64,000 nt of DNA from Narthecium ossifragum (lineage: Eukaryota > Streptophyta > Magnoliopsida > Dioscoreales > Nartheciaceae), in NCBI GenBank assembly GCA_963920575.1, contig OY986965.1, forward strand, positions 30,374,007 through 30,438,006, written 5' to 3'. The notes beneath the pieces were generated by a model, which made no database searches, was not told the DNA's origin, and saw only the letters and a list, made by a program, of their open reading frames with translations. Shown here one piece after another: positions 44,325 through 57,476 of this stretch. A program made the position numbers and the translations under genes. How positions within the stretch are numbered: position 1 is the stretch's first letter; each line of letters begins with the position of its first letter.

Positions 44325-46571
44325 ATGGGCAACGGCATCCGTGATTTTGGTGGTCCTATGGACGGAATCAGGCTAGATGACTTCTTCTCTGATCCGAACA
44401 CCTTGAGTACTTTAACCTTAAGTGGCTCAGAACCTTACTTAACCTTAGGTGGCTCAGAACCTTACTTAGATCCTAGTAGCTTCACAAATGACCCCTTTCC
44501 TTCCTCTTCTCTTAACCCAAGTAGTGTCCTTGCAATTTCGCCGAGTGGGAGCCATGAGGTGGACTCCCATGAAGACAACGGTGACATTGTCCTTGGCTAC
44601 ATAAGTAGGATGCTAATGGAGGAGGAGTCTGATGTCGAACAGGAGCCATCTGCCCTTCAAGCTGCTGCGAAGCCCTTCTATGATATCGTTGGGAGTGCTT
44701 ATCCACCTTCACCTGATCAGCCATCATTATATGCTGATCATAGTCCGGAGGATAGTTGCAGCAGCCACGGTGAAAATAGCAGTGGTGGCAGCAGTAACAG
44801 TCCGGTGGGAGATAATAGCCTATCTTATGATTATCTCGAGCAATTACACTCCCAGATTCCCTCCGTGTCTGTAGATTATTCCTCTCAGTCTTCACTTACT
44901 TCATCAAATAGCATAGGTAATGTCCTAGAAGTGTCAGAAGATCCCCATTTAGTTGCCTATGCTGTTCCGGAGCTTTCTATAGAGGCCCAGTCTGCCTGGC
45001 AGTTCAGAAAAGGAGTCGAGGAAGCTAGTAAGTTTCTTCCTAGTGAAGATAAGTTGGTGGTTGGTTTGGAGTCGAACAGGCTTTCATTACCTCAAGCAAC
45101 GGGAAGAGGGAGAAGAATGGTTGAGGTCAAGGGGGAGGAGAAAGAACTCGGGGGCTATGGGCCCCGGGGCCGGAAGAACCCACACAGCGAGTACTTGGAT
45201 CTGGAAGAGCAGCGGAGCAGCAAGCAGTCAGCTGTAGAATCTGAGTTACCCTCACCGGCAATGATGGATGAAGTTTTGCTCTGTATGCATATGAATTGCG
45301 CATCAGTTTCTCATGATCTCCAGGACACCCTGCATAAGGAAGCAAGCAAAAGTGCCCAGAATGGTCATTCCAAAGGATCAAGTGGTGGGAAGGGTCGTGG
45401 GAAGAAGCAGGTTAATAAGGAGGTGGTGGATCTTAGAACCCTCCTCATCCACTGTGCTCAATCAGTAGCGACAGATGACCGCAGGAGCGCAAACGAATTG
45501 TTAAAGCAGATCAGACAGCACTCTTCCCCTACTGGAGATGCGACGCAAAGGCTAGCTCACTACTTTGCTAATGGGCTTGAAGCTCGTTTAGCTGGGACAG
45601 GGAGCGACATTTATCACTCCTATTTGGCAAAGCCCAGGTCTGTCGTTGATGTCTTGAAAGCATACAAGCTGTATATGGCTGCATGCCCATTCAAGAGGCT
45701 CATGCATTTATTCGCCAATAGGACTATATTGGATCTGGCTGAGACAGAGAAGGCAACGACAGTGCACATAGTAGATTTTGGAATTCATTTTGGCTTCCAG
45801 TGGCCATGCTTCATGCAACATCTCTCCAACATCTCTGGTGGTGCCCCAAAGCTCCGGATCACCGGCATTGACTTACCCTCGCCAGGATTCCGTCCTACTC
45901 AGAAGCTAGATGAGACGGGGCGCAGGTTAGCTGATTATGCTCACAGGTTCAATATCCCTTTTGAGTATAACGCTATCGCAGCCAAGTGGGAAACTGTCCG
46001 AGTCGAAGATATCAAAGTTGAAAAAGGTGAATTGCTTGCTGTTAACTGTTTGTTTGGGCTTCAAAGTCTCTTAGATGAGTCCGTGGTGGCAGAAAGTCCG
46101 AGAAACACGGTGCTCAATACGATAAGAATGTTGAACCCAGATATCTTTATTCATGGGGTAACAAATGGATCCTACAGTGCTCCCTTCTTCGTCACACGCT
46201 TTCGTGAATCTCTGTTCAGCTTCTCTGCAATGTTTGACATGCTTGAGACCAATGTTCCAAGGGAAAATGAACAAAGGATGCTGATCGAGAGGGAACTCTT
46301 TGGAAAGGTCGCTATGAATGTCATAGCCTGTGAGGGCTCAGACAGGGTGGAAAGGCCCGAAACTTACAAGCAGTGGCAGGTTAGAAACCAGAGAGCTGGT
46401 TTTGAGCAGCTTCGGCTGAAGCCGGAACACTTTAAGAAAGCAAGGGAAAAGGTGAAGAATCATTACCACAAGGACTTTGTTATTGATGAAGATAACCGAT
46501 GGATGCTGCAGGGCTGGAAGGGCCGTATCTTTGTTGCATTATCTGCATGGAAGCCCAGTCGAGCTTTATAG
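44325..46571 (+). CDS. GRAS transcriptional regulator, LISCL/SCL9-SCL14 type
   Basis: A single exon of 748 codons from MGNGIRDFGG. The N-terminal half is acidic and Ser-rich. It has a GIRLDDFFSDPNTLSTLTLS start, a small internal repeat (SEPYLTLGG/SEPYLDPSS), and VLGYISRMLMEEES with ALQAAAKPFYDIVGS, which are LISCL group motifs. The GRAS domain begins at about residue 366 with VDLRTLLIHCAQSVATDDRR (LHRI). VHIVDFGIHFGFQWP, the VHIID-type core, is at about 480. PRENEQRMLIERELFGKVAM with ERPETYKQWQVRN (PFYRE) starts at about 644, and WMLQGWKGRIFVALSAWKP (SAW) closes the protein. Arabidopsis SCL14 of this group binds TGA factors and switches on detoxification genes, and lily LISCL is a meiotic activator; which role applies here is unknown. 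The gene is intact. Confidence 0.95.
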   Translation: MGNGIRDFGGPMDGIRLDDFFSDPNTLSTLTLSGSEPYLTLGGSEPYLDPSSFTNDPFPSSSLNPSSVLAISPSGSHEVDSHEDNGDIVLGYISRMLMEEESDVEQEPSALQAAAKPFYDIVGSAYPPSPDQPSLYADHSPEDSCSSHGENSSGGSSNSPVGDNSLSYDYLEQLHSQIPSVSVDYSSQSSLTSSNSIGNVLEVSEDPHLVAYAVPELSIEAQSAWQFRKGVEEASKFLPSEDKLVVGLESNRLSLPQATGRGRRMVEVKGEEKELGGYGPRGRKNPHSEYLDLEEQRSSKQSAVESELPSPAMMDEVLLCMHMNCASVSHDLQDTLHKEASKSAQNGHSKGSSGGKGRGKKQVNKEVVDLRTLLIHCAQSVATDDRRSANELLKQIRQHSSPTGDATQRLAHYFANGLEARLAGTGSDIYHSYLAKPRSVVDVLKAYKLYMAACPFKRLMHLFANRTILDLAETEKATTVHIVDFGIHFGFQWPCFMQHLSNISGGAPKLRITGIDLPSPGFRPTQKLDETGRRLADYAHRFNIPFEYNAIAAKWETVRVEDIKVEKGELLAVNCLFGLQSLLDESVVAESPRNTVLNTIRMLNPDIFIHGVTNGSYSAPFFVTRFRESLFSFSAMFDMLETNVPRENEQRMLIERELFGKVAMNVIACEGSDRVERPETYKQWQVRNQRAGFEQLRLKPEHFKKAREKVKNHYHKDFVIDEDNRWMLQGWKGRIFVALSAWKPSRAL

Positions 46572-48328
46572 GTTTCTTTTGGAAACCGAATTCTCACTGC
46601 TGGGAATTTGCTTATGACAGTCTTTCATCTGCCTCAGTACATACTGACTTAGCTTGTCAGCTGCTGATAAGGTTTCTCCCCAAGCTCTTACTCACTTAAT
46701 AGTCTGTTTTTGTTGTGTATGCTCGTCTTGGAGTGTTCTTGTTCTCATCTTTGGTTCTTGAAGCAGGTGTCTTCGTCTGAATTATAGGATGATTGCAATT
46801 CAGAAATGTGATATTACCAGGGACCGACCTTTTTGTTTGGCAACTAGAAGTCTATTGCTGAGGGATGAATTGATTCTGTCTAAGCAATGTAGGGCTTGAA
46901 GCTCAGGAGAAGCTTAAATAGATGCTGGCATTTTGGGGTCTCCTGGATTTCAATTTTGTGTCATAGAGTGTCTTGTATTCCATCCATATGTGGCAATGGA
47001 ATTGTGTATCCATGTATCCTGTATGACATTCTAGTTTATAAATGATGCATGCCATCAACCCTTTCTGCTCTTCTCATTCTTCTCAACCTTGTTCACATAA
47101 ACTGGGCATTTTTGTTCTTTAAAGCAGGCTTATTATTCCCATTTGTTCCCAAGAGATTCACATGTCAGTGATGATACTTCTGAAAAAAAAAAGGGCAAAG
47201 AAGGTTGAGTGTGCAAGTTGTGTTGAGCTCATAATCAATGGTTAGGAGTTCTGACTGGTGAAATAAACCTCTTACAGGTGCAACTCTGTATTGCTTTCCA
47301 AGTCATATAATTATGTTATGTAATCTATAGGTCAAGGTGATGACTGATGACATCTTGAGTTAAGAGACGTGAAACCCTAGCTTTTGACTTTGTGTGCTTT
47401 GTAGAAAAAGATCAAACTTCCAAAAACTTGATGTCAAAATCCCAATGTGAATGGATGTTGGATGCACGTGAGAATTAGAAAATAATCCAAACGTTTCACA
47501 TCCACACAGCGCAGATACAATGCACCTTCCTCAATCATCATCTCCACTAAGGAATAAAATACACGACCAAACAAAACCCTTTGATTCCAGCATCTCTACC
47601 TGACAACATAGTCTTCTATACATTTATCAAGAAGAAAGATCAGTAGTTTTCCTTAAACCTAAGCCAAAACGTCAATGTGACAAAGGTATTACAATAGATT
47701 ATAAAACAAAGAACGAAACGTCAGCATCGCTTAGAGACGCTGAGCTGTTGAGTGGGTTGGGCGCAATGGCTTAGAGACGCTGAGCTGAGCGGGCCTGATC
47801 CACTACGACCCAGCCCTGTGCAAAGTTAAGGTAGAGGAGTTCGAGCTCAGCCCATTGAGCCGAAACACACGCTCGCCTTGGTCTTAGGCCCGGCACGCCC
47901 TTGCTATTAGCTATTTTTATACGATGAGGCACTTTTTTGAAAATAATAAAAACAAAAACCCACACAACAGTGAAAATAAGGTTTTTGATTGATACTCATG
48001 CCCCGGCACACCCTTGCTATTAGCTAGTTTAGGTGGTCAAGGTGACGCCGGAGAAGGCACCTCCGGCTGATCAATGTTGCTTGAGTTCAGGATGTCAGCT
48101 TCCACCTGAGAGTAGTGTAGCACACAGCAAAAGCATTGTGTCCTAGTAATTACATGGGCAATCAGTTGACTCAAAGAAACTAGATAATCATGAGAGTTAT
48201 TATTGGTAAAGCCTCAACATATCTTGAAGTTTAGTAACAAGACCGAATTCTCATCATATCTAAATATCAATGTTTGAAGATCGGACTGCGTTATTGAGGC
48301 CTAGGAACTGGACTGCGTCGGCATGGGC
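46572..48328. other. Convergent intergenic region with short repeats
   Basis: Contains the 3' UTRs of the GRAS gene and, on the other strand, of the At5g02240-like gene. Small direct repeats are present: CTTAGAGACGCTGAGCTG at about 47729 and 47770, and CCCTTGCTATTAGCTA at about 47898 and 48011. No gene is seen. Confidence 0.4.
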
Positions 48329-50975
<2,647 letters not shown>

Positions 50976-51214
50976 CAATGCCCATCCGACGGCGCCAGGA
51001 GGCGCGCGGACAAATGGAGTCGAATCGAGCCGGCTGCCTTAAGAGAGAGAGAGAGACCAGAAGCTTCTCCGAGCTCTCTCGTCGCCGGAGCCAGCCGCTG
51101 GTTGCTTCTTTTTCCGGGGTAATGGGAAGAGGCATCATCTTATCCACACAGGATCCGCTGTTAAAAATCTTTTCAATCTTTCACTCCATGAAGAAGAGTG
51201 AGATGAGATGAATG

Positions 51215-51262
51215 TTAAAAAAGAAAGAAAGAAAAAAAAGAAGGAAAGAAAGAAAGAGAGAT
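51215..51262. repeat. A-rich GAAA-type simple repeat
   Basis: An imperfect AAAG/GAAA run that ends just before AGATCTTTCTAATATG. Confidence 0.8.
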
Positions 51263-51629
51263 CTTTCTAATATGATGACTGGACCGAGTATAGCCGAGAA
51301 CGCCAAATTGGGGCCCAAGAAAGAGGCCCAAGGCTTTTAGTAAGCCTTCCAATTTTAATGTTTAATTCAATAGATTCCCGATTTTAAGTTTTAATACATT
51401 AGAAAGATCTGGAAGTCTAGTTTCTGTAGAATTTTATGGTTCATGATTCTGAGTTTTCTAGAGGAAGTTACAGTATTTTTAGTGCCAATGGCGCAGTGCT
51501 GAATGGTAAAAGAGACCGGCGATCGACCGTCGCATCATTCGTCATATCGACCGTCGCATCTACTATAGTAACGGTCGAGCATCGCATCATTTGCCAAATC
51601 GACCGTGAGCCTCTGTCACGAAAAAGGCT

Positions 51630-52549
51630 TGTGAGGACCTGTCTCTCTACCCCTGTGGCTCGTTGTAGACCGCAAGGGCAATTAAGTAAATTGCACATTG
51701 TTGGTTTGTTTCACACCCGCGTGTGCACACACTGGCCTTGTATGTGTTAGTGTTTGTTTAGAATGGCTAGGTGGACCCGGGATCGGAAGATCCCAGCTAG
51801 GGCGCGCGGAAGCTTGCCTTTGGGCAGCTGACGACCCTTGAGCGATCGATCGCTCCTCGGAACGATCAATCGGACTCGTGAGCGAGTCGGCAGGTTTTGA
51901 CCCGCTCGGATCGATCCGACTTCGTGGTTGGATCGATCCAGCATGTGTCGGATCGATCCGACTTGTTGGGATCGATCCGGGGCGCGAGCGATCGATCGCT
52001 CCTTGGAGCGACCGATCGGACTCGTGTCGGTGGCTTTTTCTGCTTCGCGAGGACGGCCGTCGTTGGTCGTCGCTCTCTTCTGTCAGAAGGGGAGGACTTT
52101 CCCTCCCCTCCTTCGCCTTTTCCCCCTTCCCTCGGCTGTCCCCTCCCCCCTTTCCTCCTTTTCTCCTTCCTTCTTCTTCTTCTTCTCTTTTCTCCTCTCC
52201 CGAAGCTCTGTTTCTTCTCTTCTCTCTCCGGCGAGCTTCTTCTCTTCCGTTCTCCCTCCTCCGACCATCAAATTGGGTGTTCTAAGGCTTGTTGGATCCG
52301 TGGCAACGAGAGGAAGGCTCCAAGTGTCGTTTGGAGACTTGTTGGTGACTAGTTGCGAGGGATCAGCTGGGATTAGTGTTCTTCGATAGGTTCTTCTACC
52401 TACTGTGTTCTTTAATGGATTTCTTTAGATCTAGCCGTTGGATCTTGTTGATCTTTGTCTTGTTGGATTCCTCATGCCGAGTAGAATTTCTGATATGAGT
52501 TTTATAATCTTTGGTTGAGATCTCAGTAGGTTTGGACTAAATTGTTTTG
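51630..52549 (+). mobile_element. LTR fragment, copy 3 of GATCGATC-array family
   Basis: Starts TGTGAGGACCTGTCTCTC and follows copy 1 closely for about 150 bp (GACCGCAAGGGCAATT, CACACCCGCGTGTGCACAC), then more loosely. It contains four GATCGATC-type pairs at 51844/51864, 51909/51931, 51951/51970 and 51990/52010. Their flanks are GCTCC/GGAGC or CCGAC/GTTGG types instead of the CTTCC/GGAAG of the other copies. The 3' 1.4 kb of the LTR is missing. Pyrimidine-rich DNA follows at about 52090-52260. Confidence 0.85.
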
Positions 52550-53240
52550 GAAAGATCTGGAACTCAGTCGAAGAAGAGGATGGGAAAACTGGGGAGAAAT
52601 GCTTGCCGCAAGCAACAGAGTAGATGCGTCGAGAGCCATGAAAACCAAGCTGGGATATGGCGTCTGGATGATTTGGAAGAACAGGAACAACGTCGTCTTC
52701 AATGGTCGAGGAGAGACTCCGGAGGCGCTGGCCAGATCTATCCTATGGCAATCTAAAGAATGGGAGATGAAAGGGCAAAGAGGCAGGAGGGACGATGCTT
52801 TCCACCAGTTGAAGCGGCAAGGGATATCTGTAATCCAATCTGATGGCGCGTTCTATCCTAGCACCGGGCTCGCCGGCTTCGGTGCCATCTGCAGAGATGA
52901 GAAAGGGGTGTGCAACTGGGTGATTGCTGAAGGAGGCCTTGCTGTCGACGCATCAGATGCTGAGCTCATGGCCATTGAACTTGCCATGGAGGAAGCCAAG
53001 AAGAGAGGCATACGACGAATGCTATTTGAGACAGATGCGAAAGATTTGGTCGAGAGCCTACATGGTAGAAGAGGATGGCCATGCAGTCTCAAAGAAAGGC
53101 TCCAGCGTCTCTGCTTAGCTATTACCTCGTTTGAGGAAGTGCACCTAATGTACATCCCAAGAGACGACAATGTAGAGGCGGACCAACTAGCGAAGGCGAG
53201 CGCAAGGAAAGCGGCCCAGTTTTGCAATCTGGTGCTTTGA
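52550..53240 (+). pseudogene. LINE ORF2 C-terminus with intact RNase H
   Basis: The open frame FWKDLELSRRRGWENWGEML, then GVWMIWKNRNNVVFNGRGE, leads into an RNase H domain: VIQSDGAFYPSTGLAGFGAI, ASDAELMAIELAMEEAKKRG, MLFETDAKDLVESLHG, and YIPRDDNVEADQLAKAS. The acidic catalytic residues (Asp in SDGA, Glu in DAELMA, Asp in ETDAKD, Asp in VEADQ) are all present. It ends at a TGA at 53241, followed by about 80 bp and poly(A). As the 3' tail of a truncated LINE it has no promoter of its own. The open frame suggests a young copy. Confidence 0.85.
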
Positions 53241-53341
53241 TGTTTGGGTGCTAGACCCAAGTTTGTTGTTGTATTTTGTTTCACCAGCCTAGGTGCCTTC
53301 ACCTCATGTCTCAATTCGTCAAAAAAAAAAAATACATTAGA

Positions 53342-54730
53342 TGTGGGATATGTTATTGAATAAAGGGAAAGTACTGTTCTAATAAATGCGAGATGAAGAT
53401 AAAACATGAATAATATGGTTTATTCTTATTCCACATTTTGGCTTCGAATACTCCGTGCGAGGAATTAAGGAATGTTTTATAGTTGTATAGATATTTACCA
53501 TTCTAAATTTAAAAAGAACTGAAGAAGTTTCTCTTATATCTAGTCTTTTTTTTATATGAAACTGTACCCACTATCAAATGAGATCAAGAAGCACTTATTC
53601 ACCCGCTGTATCTTATGATCGTACTATTATATGAAACTGTACCCACTATCAAATGACATTATTTTTCTAATTTTCAAACAACGGTTTTAATAACTACTCC
53701 GTCTAAATATGAAACATTATTTTTCAAAATTTTCAAAGGATCAGTTTTAGCATGTGATTAACTGAAATCTCTAATAACTACTCTAAATTTTCAAACGGAT
53801 GATTTTAATAATCACCGTCGCTCTAAATATACGGCTAACTGAACTATCTAATTTAATTTCAAATTGAATTAAACAATAGCTTGATTATCCAAGGTAAGAC
53901 AAATCACAACCCAACTGATCTTATATAATAGACTAGGTGACCCTCTTTGGCGTCTGGCATGAGTAACTACCAACTCTTATCACTCATATCTCTCTCTATC
54001 CTAACCGGATTTGAGGGGTCTGACGTTGGCTGCCATAGCTATTCTACACTGTGGACGTGCATCCACTTAATAGCAACAGAAAGGATGTAATCGGATATGA
54101 TGCATCTGAACTTATATATAATAGATAGATTCGGATCATAAATCTAACCTGGTATCTGACTCATTCCATGAAAAAGATGCATGACTTTGTAGAAAGGATA
54201 AATTGTGTGCTAAGTTGGAAGGCTTTTTTTCATATATTTAAAAGGATATATCTTGCTTTGAAGCCTTTATCTTTCATCATTTCCTCTTTATTAGAGTTAC
54301 TCTATCAGCTACTAAGCCTACCATTCCAGATAGATAGTGACATCCTTCTTACCTCTTTGTCCAGAAGGAATGGCCTATTGTTCTTGATCGCATCCACTTT
54401 CCAAAACTCCAAAACAAAGATGATAACAATAGAAATACAACTCCTTACTCTTTTTCTTATTTACGAGACAAATGACAAGATCCAATATACATTTACATAG
54501 ATGATATAACAATGCTGAGGACAAGGAGATTTAGCCCATAAGATATTCACCTCTACTCCTTGTCTCACCGCTATGTTATACCTCTCTAGTGGCTAACTCC
54601 ACATGCAAGGCAGGGAACTAACAGAAAGGTACTTATTTCTGATCTTTGCAGAGCCATAGAAAAGGGAGCAGAAACCCCTGATCCAGATTCAATCCTCTAT
54701 GTTCCTCCCTGGAAATGGCAGCAGAGAAAG
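53342..54730. other. Intergenic, no gene seen
   Basis: AT-rich. The words ATATGAAACTGTACCCACTA occur twice, about 73 bp apart, at 53557 and 53630. The plus-strand frame at 54168-54500 is hydrophobic, low in motif content and probably not a gene. Confidence 0.35.
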
Positions 54731-56295
54731 TTAAGCAGTCACTGAAGTCTCCATTGCAACCTGGGCTTGGTACCGGACATCCTCAGTCTTCTCAGCATCT
54801 TTTGCCCAGAGCTCTGGCAGTGCTTCTTTGAAGTTGTGGATGCTTTCCAGTACATGGTCTGCTCCTTTCACCCTTACTGAATGACCCACCTGTATAGGAA
54901 GATTAAGGACCGTGAAGGAGAAGTAGGTGGTTAAAAATATGAAAAATTCCGAGCACAATGAGGTGTGACATAGAATAGTTGTCGCATTGATGCATAATTT
55001 TCAGCATGCGGGACTAACCAGCACTGTATGGAGACCAACTCGTTTAGTAGCCTGGATGTTGCGAATACTATCATCGAAGAATATCTGAAAAGCAATTTCC
55101 AACCATCACTGCTAGGTACTTATCTTAAAGATAACAAAAGAACGCAAAGGTCAGTGACCAAACAAGCATCTTACTGTTCTTTGAGGATCGATGTTCGCAA
55201 TCTTGAGGGCATAGTTGAAGGCTTCTTCAGAAGGTTTGCAGAGAATAGGTGTCTTAGGCAGCCCAATGCCATCATTCGGCTGAGAGAAGTGAGCAACAAT
55301 GTCGAAAATATCAGTGGCAGTGGCCACCTGATCAACAGAAGGGGAATCCTTTGGTGGATTCAGAGTCTCAAAGCATATGATTCCTTCAAAACAGTCTTCC
55401 AAACCAAGTCTGCTAAGAACTTCAACTGCATGTACCCTATCCGCATTTGTGAATATCTGGTTTACAACAGGAAAAAGAACATATGGTGTTCAGATGATAT
55501 CAAATAATTCCAACCGCTCTCAATCTCCTAAAATTCAGCAACCAAGTGCCTGTGGAAACCTACCACTTTGCGGATTGGTAGGCTGAGTAAGAGATGCCTG
55601 AGAACTAGATCCGGCTTTAGATTGTCATATGGTAATCTTCCATGAACAAAGCTGAATCAAGATAAGGAAATGAATCAGGATATGAGTTCTGCAAGATTCT
55701 TCATGTCAACAGAAATGGGGATAAAATAAGAACCTGAAGTATTCATCGGCATCGAAATTGTGACCGATGGCCTGAGCAACATGGACCACATATGCAAATA
55801 AGAAAAGAAGCAAGCGAATTTCTTTGAAGAAAAATTGCTAGCTTCACATATATTATACCGTGGAAAGTAACATTCTCATACCCTTAGACCAGCCATTGTT
55901 GTTCCATAGTTCTTGTATAATAGAGGGGACATTCTATTTATCTTGATTGGCTCTATCCCAAGCTTCTCAGTCATGTAAACTTTTAACCATAGCAAAAGAA
56001 ATAGGTATTAGTATAGAAAAATTATGAAGAATGGATTATGGACAAAATATCCAAAGGGCCAGTAGTTATGGAAAACCTGCTATATTTTTTCCGCACTCAG
56101 TTGACAGCCCAGAGCTCAAAGGATACAGAGTGTCATCAAGATCTATAACATGAATTTGAGGCAAAGAGAAGTAAATATACAATGCCTAAATCTCAAGCTC
56201 AGAAGAAAGATTAATTTCAGAGGCAAAGGCATACCGAAGAGAAGACACTCATACTTGGGTTGCTGAACCTGTTGGTACCTGCCTTCGAATTCCAT
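54731..56295 (-). CDS. HAD-family hydrolase, pyrimidine 5'-nucleotidase-like
   Basis: Eight exons on minus, 56295-56235, 56142-56077, 55979-55882, 55771-55734, 55651-55564, 55456-55175, 55084-55019 and 54889-54731, join in frame to 285 codons plus stop. The start MEFEGRYQQVQQPKYECLLF leads into FDLDDTLYP, HAD motif I, with catalytic Asp21 and Asp23. Motif II is IFTNAD (Thr120), motif III Lys191 in ILCKPSEEAF, and motif IV IFFDDS (Asp215, Asp216). A helical cap lies between motif I and motif II (AYMTEKLGIEP to HLLLSLPIRKV), the place for a C1 cap. These are the features of SDT1/PHM8-type pyrimidine 5'-nucleotidases in yeast and their plant relatives, often labelled suppressor of disruption of TFIIS. 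The likely reaction is dephosphorylation of a nucleotide or small phosphate; the exact substrate is unknown. No targeting signal is seen. Confidence 0.93.
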
Positions 56296-57274
56296 GTTGT
56301 TTCTCTAGTAACATAACAAAGAGGAAAAACCAATATTACTTGGGTTTGCTGAGTGCTCGGTCCTTTATTATTCCTGACCTAGAAAGATGATTATTATTCC
56401 TATAGTAGGAGAATATTGAAAAAGTAAATTTCAATGAGAAAGGGCTGTTTTAAATTGCGACAAATGGAGTTCAGAATTTTCATTCAACCAGTATACATAC
56501 GACCATTACTAAGAAAGGCATGCATATAGCCATGGAAGATGACCAAATGAATTGGGCTTCTTTGAGAAATGTGGAGATAAGCACAAGAACCATCATGAAA
56601 CATACTACTAACAACAACAAAGAGTAAAACTTGAGAAGACATGAATCATCTCAAAATTTGGCAGAACAACAGAAGTAACACTAGAAATTTCAATTCAGGC
56701 AACATCGAGCATTTCAACCGCCCCAAAAATTTAAACTTTGGACCATCCACCATAAGATTCTTCACAAAAAATTGCATGCATTATTTACGCAAGAAAAGAA
56801 AACAAATTACCTCCATTTTCTACAAAAAGTCCAGAAATACCACCCGATAATGTCAAAGACACCAAGAATAGTATTCCGGGTCTTTTTTTTTCTCCTCAAA
56901 CACGCAAGTAGTAAACCCAAAGCTAACTAAAAGAGTATTGAATCCTTAATAATAAAGCATTGAAACGAAACATACCACAGAGAGCAATGGAGAAATCACG
57001 AGATAAGAGGGAGGGTCTGAGAAAGCTCTGAGCTTTTCTTGCAGGAGAGATGGAAACGAGAGGGGGAGGAGAAGAGTTGGGGAGTTGCTGGGTTTAAATA
57101 AGGAACCGTTGCCCCCTCTGTGACGCATTACCCGAGATTAGATGCATTAATTTCTTCGATTTTGCCACTACGATCTGGATATTTAAAAATAAAAAGAAAC
57201 AGAAAAGAAAAATGGAATTTCCATTCAAATAAGGCACAATAGTGATATTAATAATATTTTTTTAGCACTAATAT
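56296..57274. promoter_or_regulatory. Upstream region of the HAD gene
   Basis: AT-rich DNA upstream of the ATG at 56295. The minus strand has GA/CT-rich sequence near 57000-57080. It may include a 5' UTR exon, but none can be fixed. No other gene is seen. Confidence 0.35.
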
Positions 57275-57476
57275 GTGCACATATCGACATGACATGTGAT
57301 CGGTAGTCAAAGTACCGATGCTTTCATCTATCCTATCGGTAGCCCACTGCTGATGGGATAGATATCGGTAGTGGGATATCGATATGTTCAATCGGTAGTG
57401 GACTACGAATATGATAGATGAAAGAATCGGTACTTGACTACCGATTGCATTACACATGTCATATGTTTATGTGCAC
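57275..57476. repeat. 202-bp foldback sequence
   Basis: The outer words GTGCACATATCGACATGACA and, inverted, GTGCACATAAACATATGACA start arms that continue through ATCGGTAGTCAAAGTACCGA and CTTTCATCTATCC. The whole folds on itself. It is a small MITE-like or hairpin sequence. Confidence 0.8.

Larger units (their letters stand above)
51404..53330 (+). mobile_element. Nested composite: LINE 3' end with internal LTR piece
   Basis: AATACATTAGA occurs at 51393-51403 and 53331-53341, an 11-bp target duplication next to a poly(A) at 53321-53332. This shows a 5'-truncated LINE inserted on plus. Inside it GAAAGATCTGGAA occurs at 51402-51414 and again at 52550-52562, and the second copy lies within LINE coding (FWKDLE). 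The 1.1 kb between these copies is therefore a second insert, flanked by a 13-bp direct repeat, that holds about 215 bp of unknown sequence followed by the first 0.9 kb of the solo-LTR family. Confidence 0.75.

Noticed and set aside
51878..52389. Three overlapping 135-153-codon frames
   Set aside because: They lie in the LTR fragment. The GATCGATC array and a TTC/CTC-rich tract keep all frames open; no frame has a domain.
54168..54500. 110-codon plus-strand frame
   Set aside because: AT-driven composition with Leu, Ile, Phe and Lys runs, and no recognisable domain.
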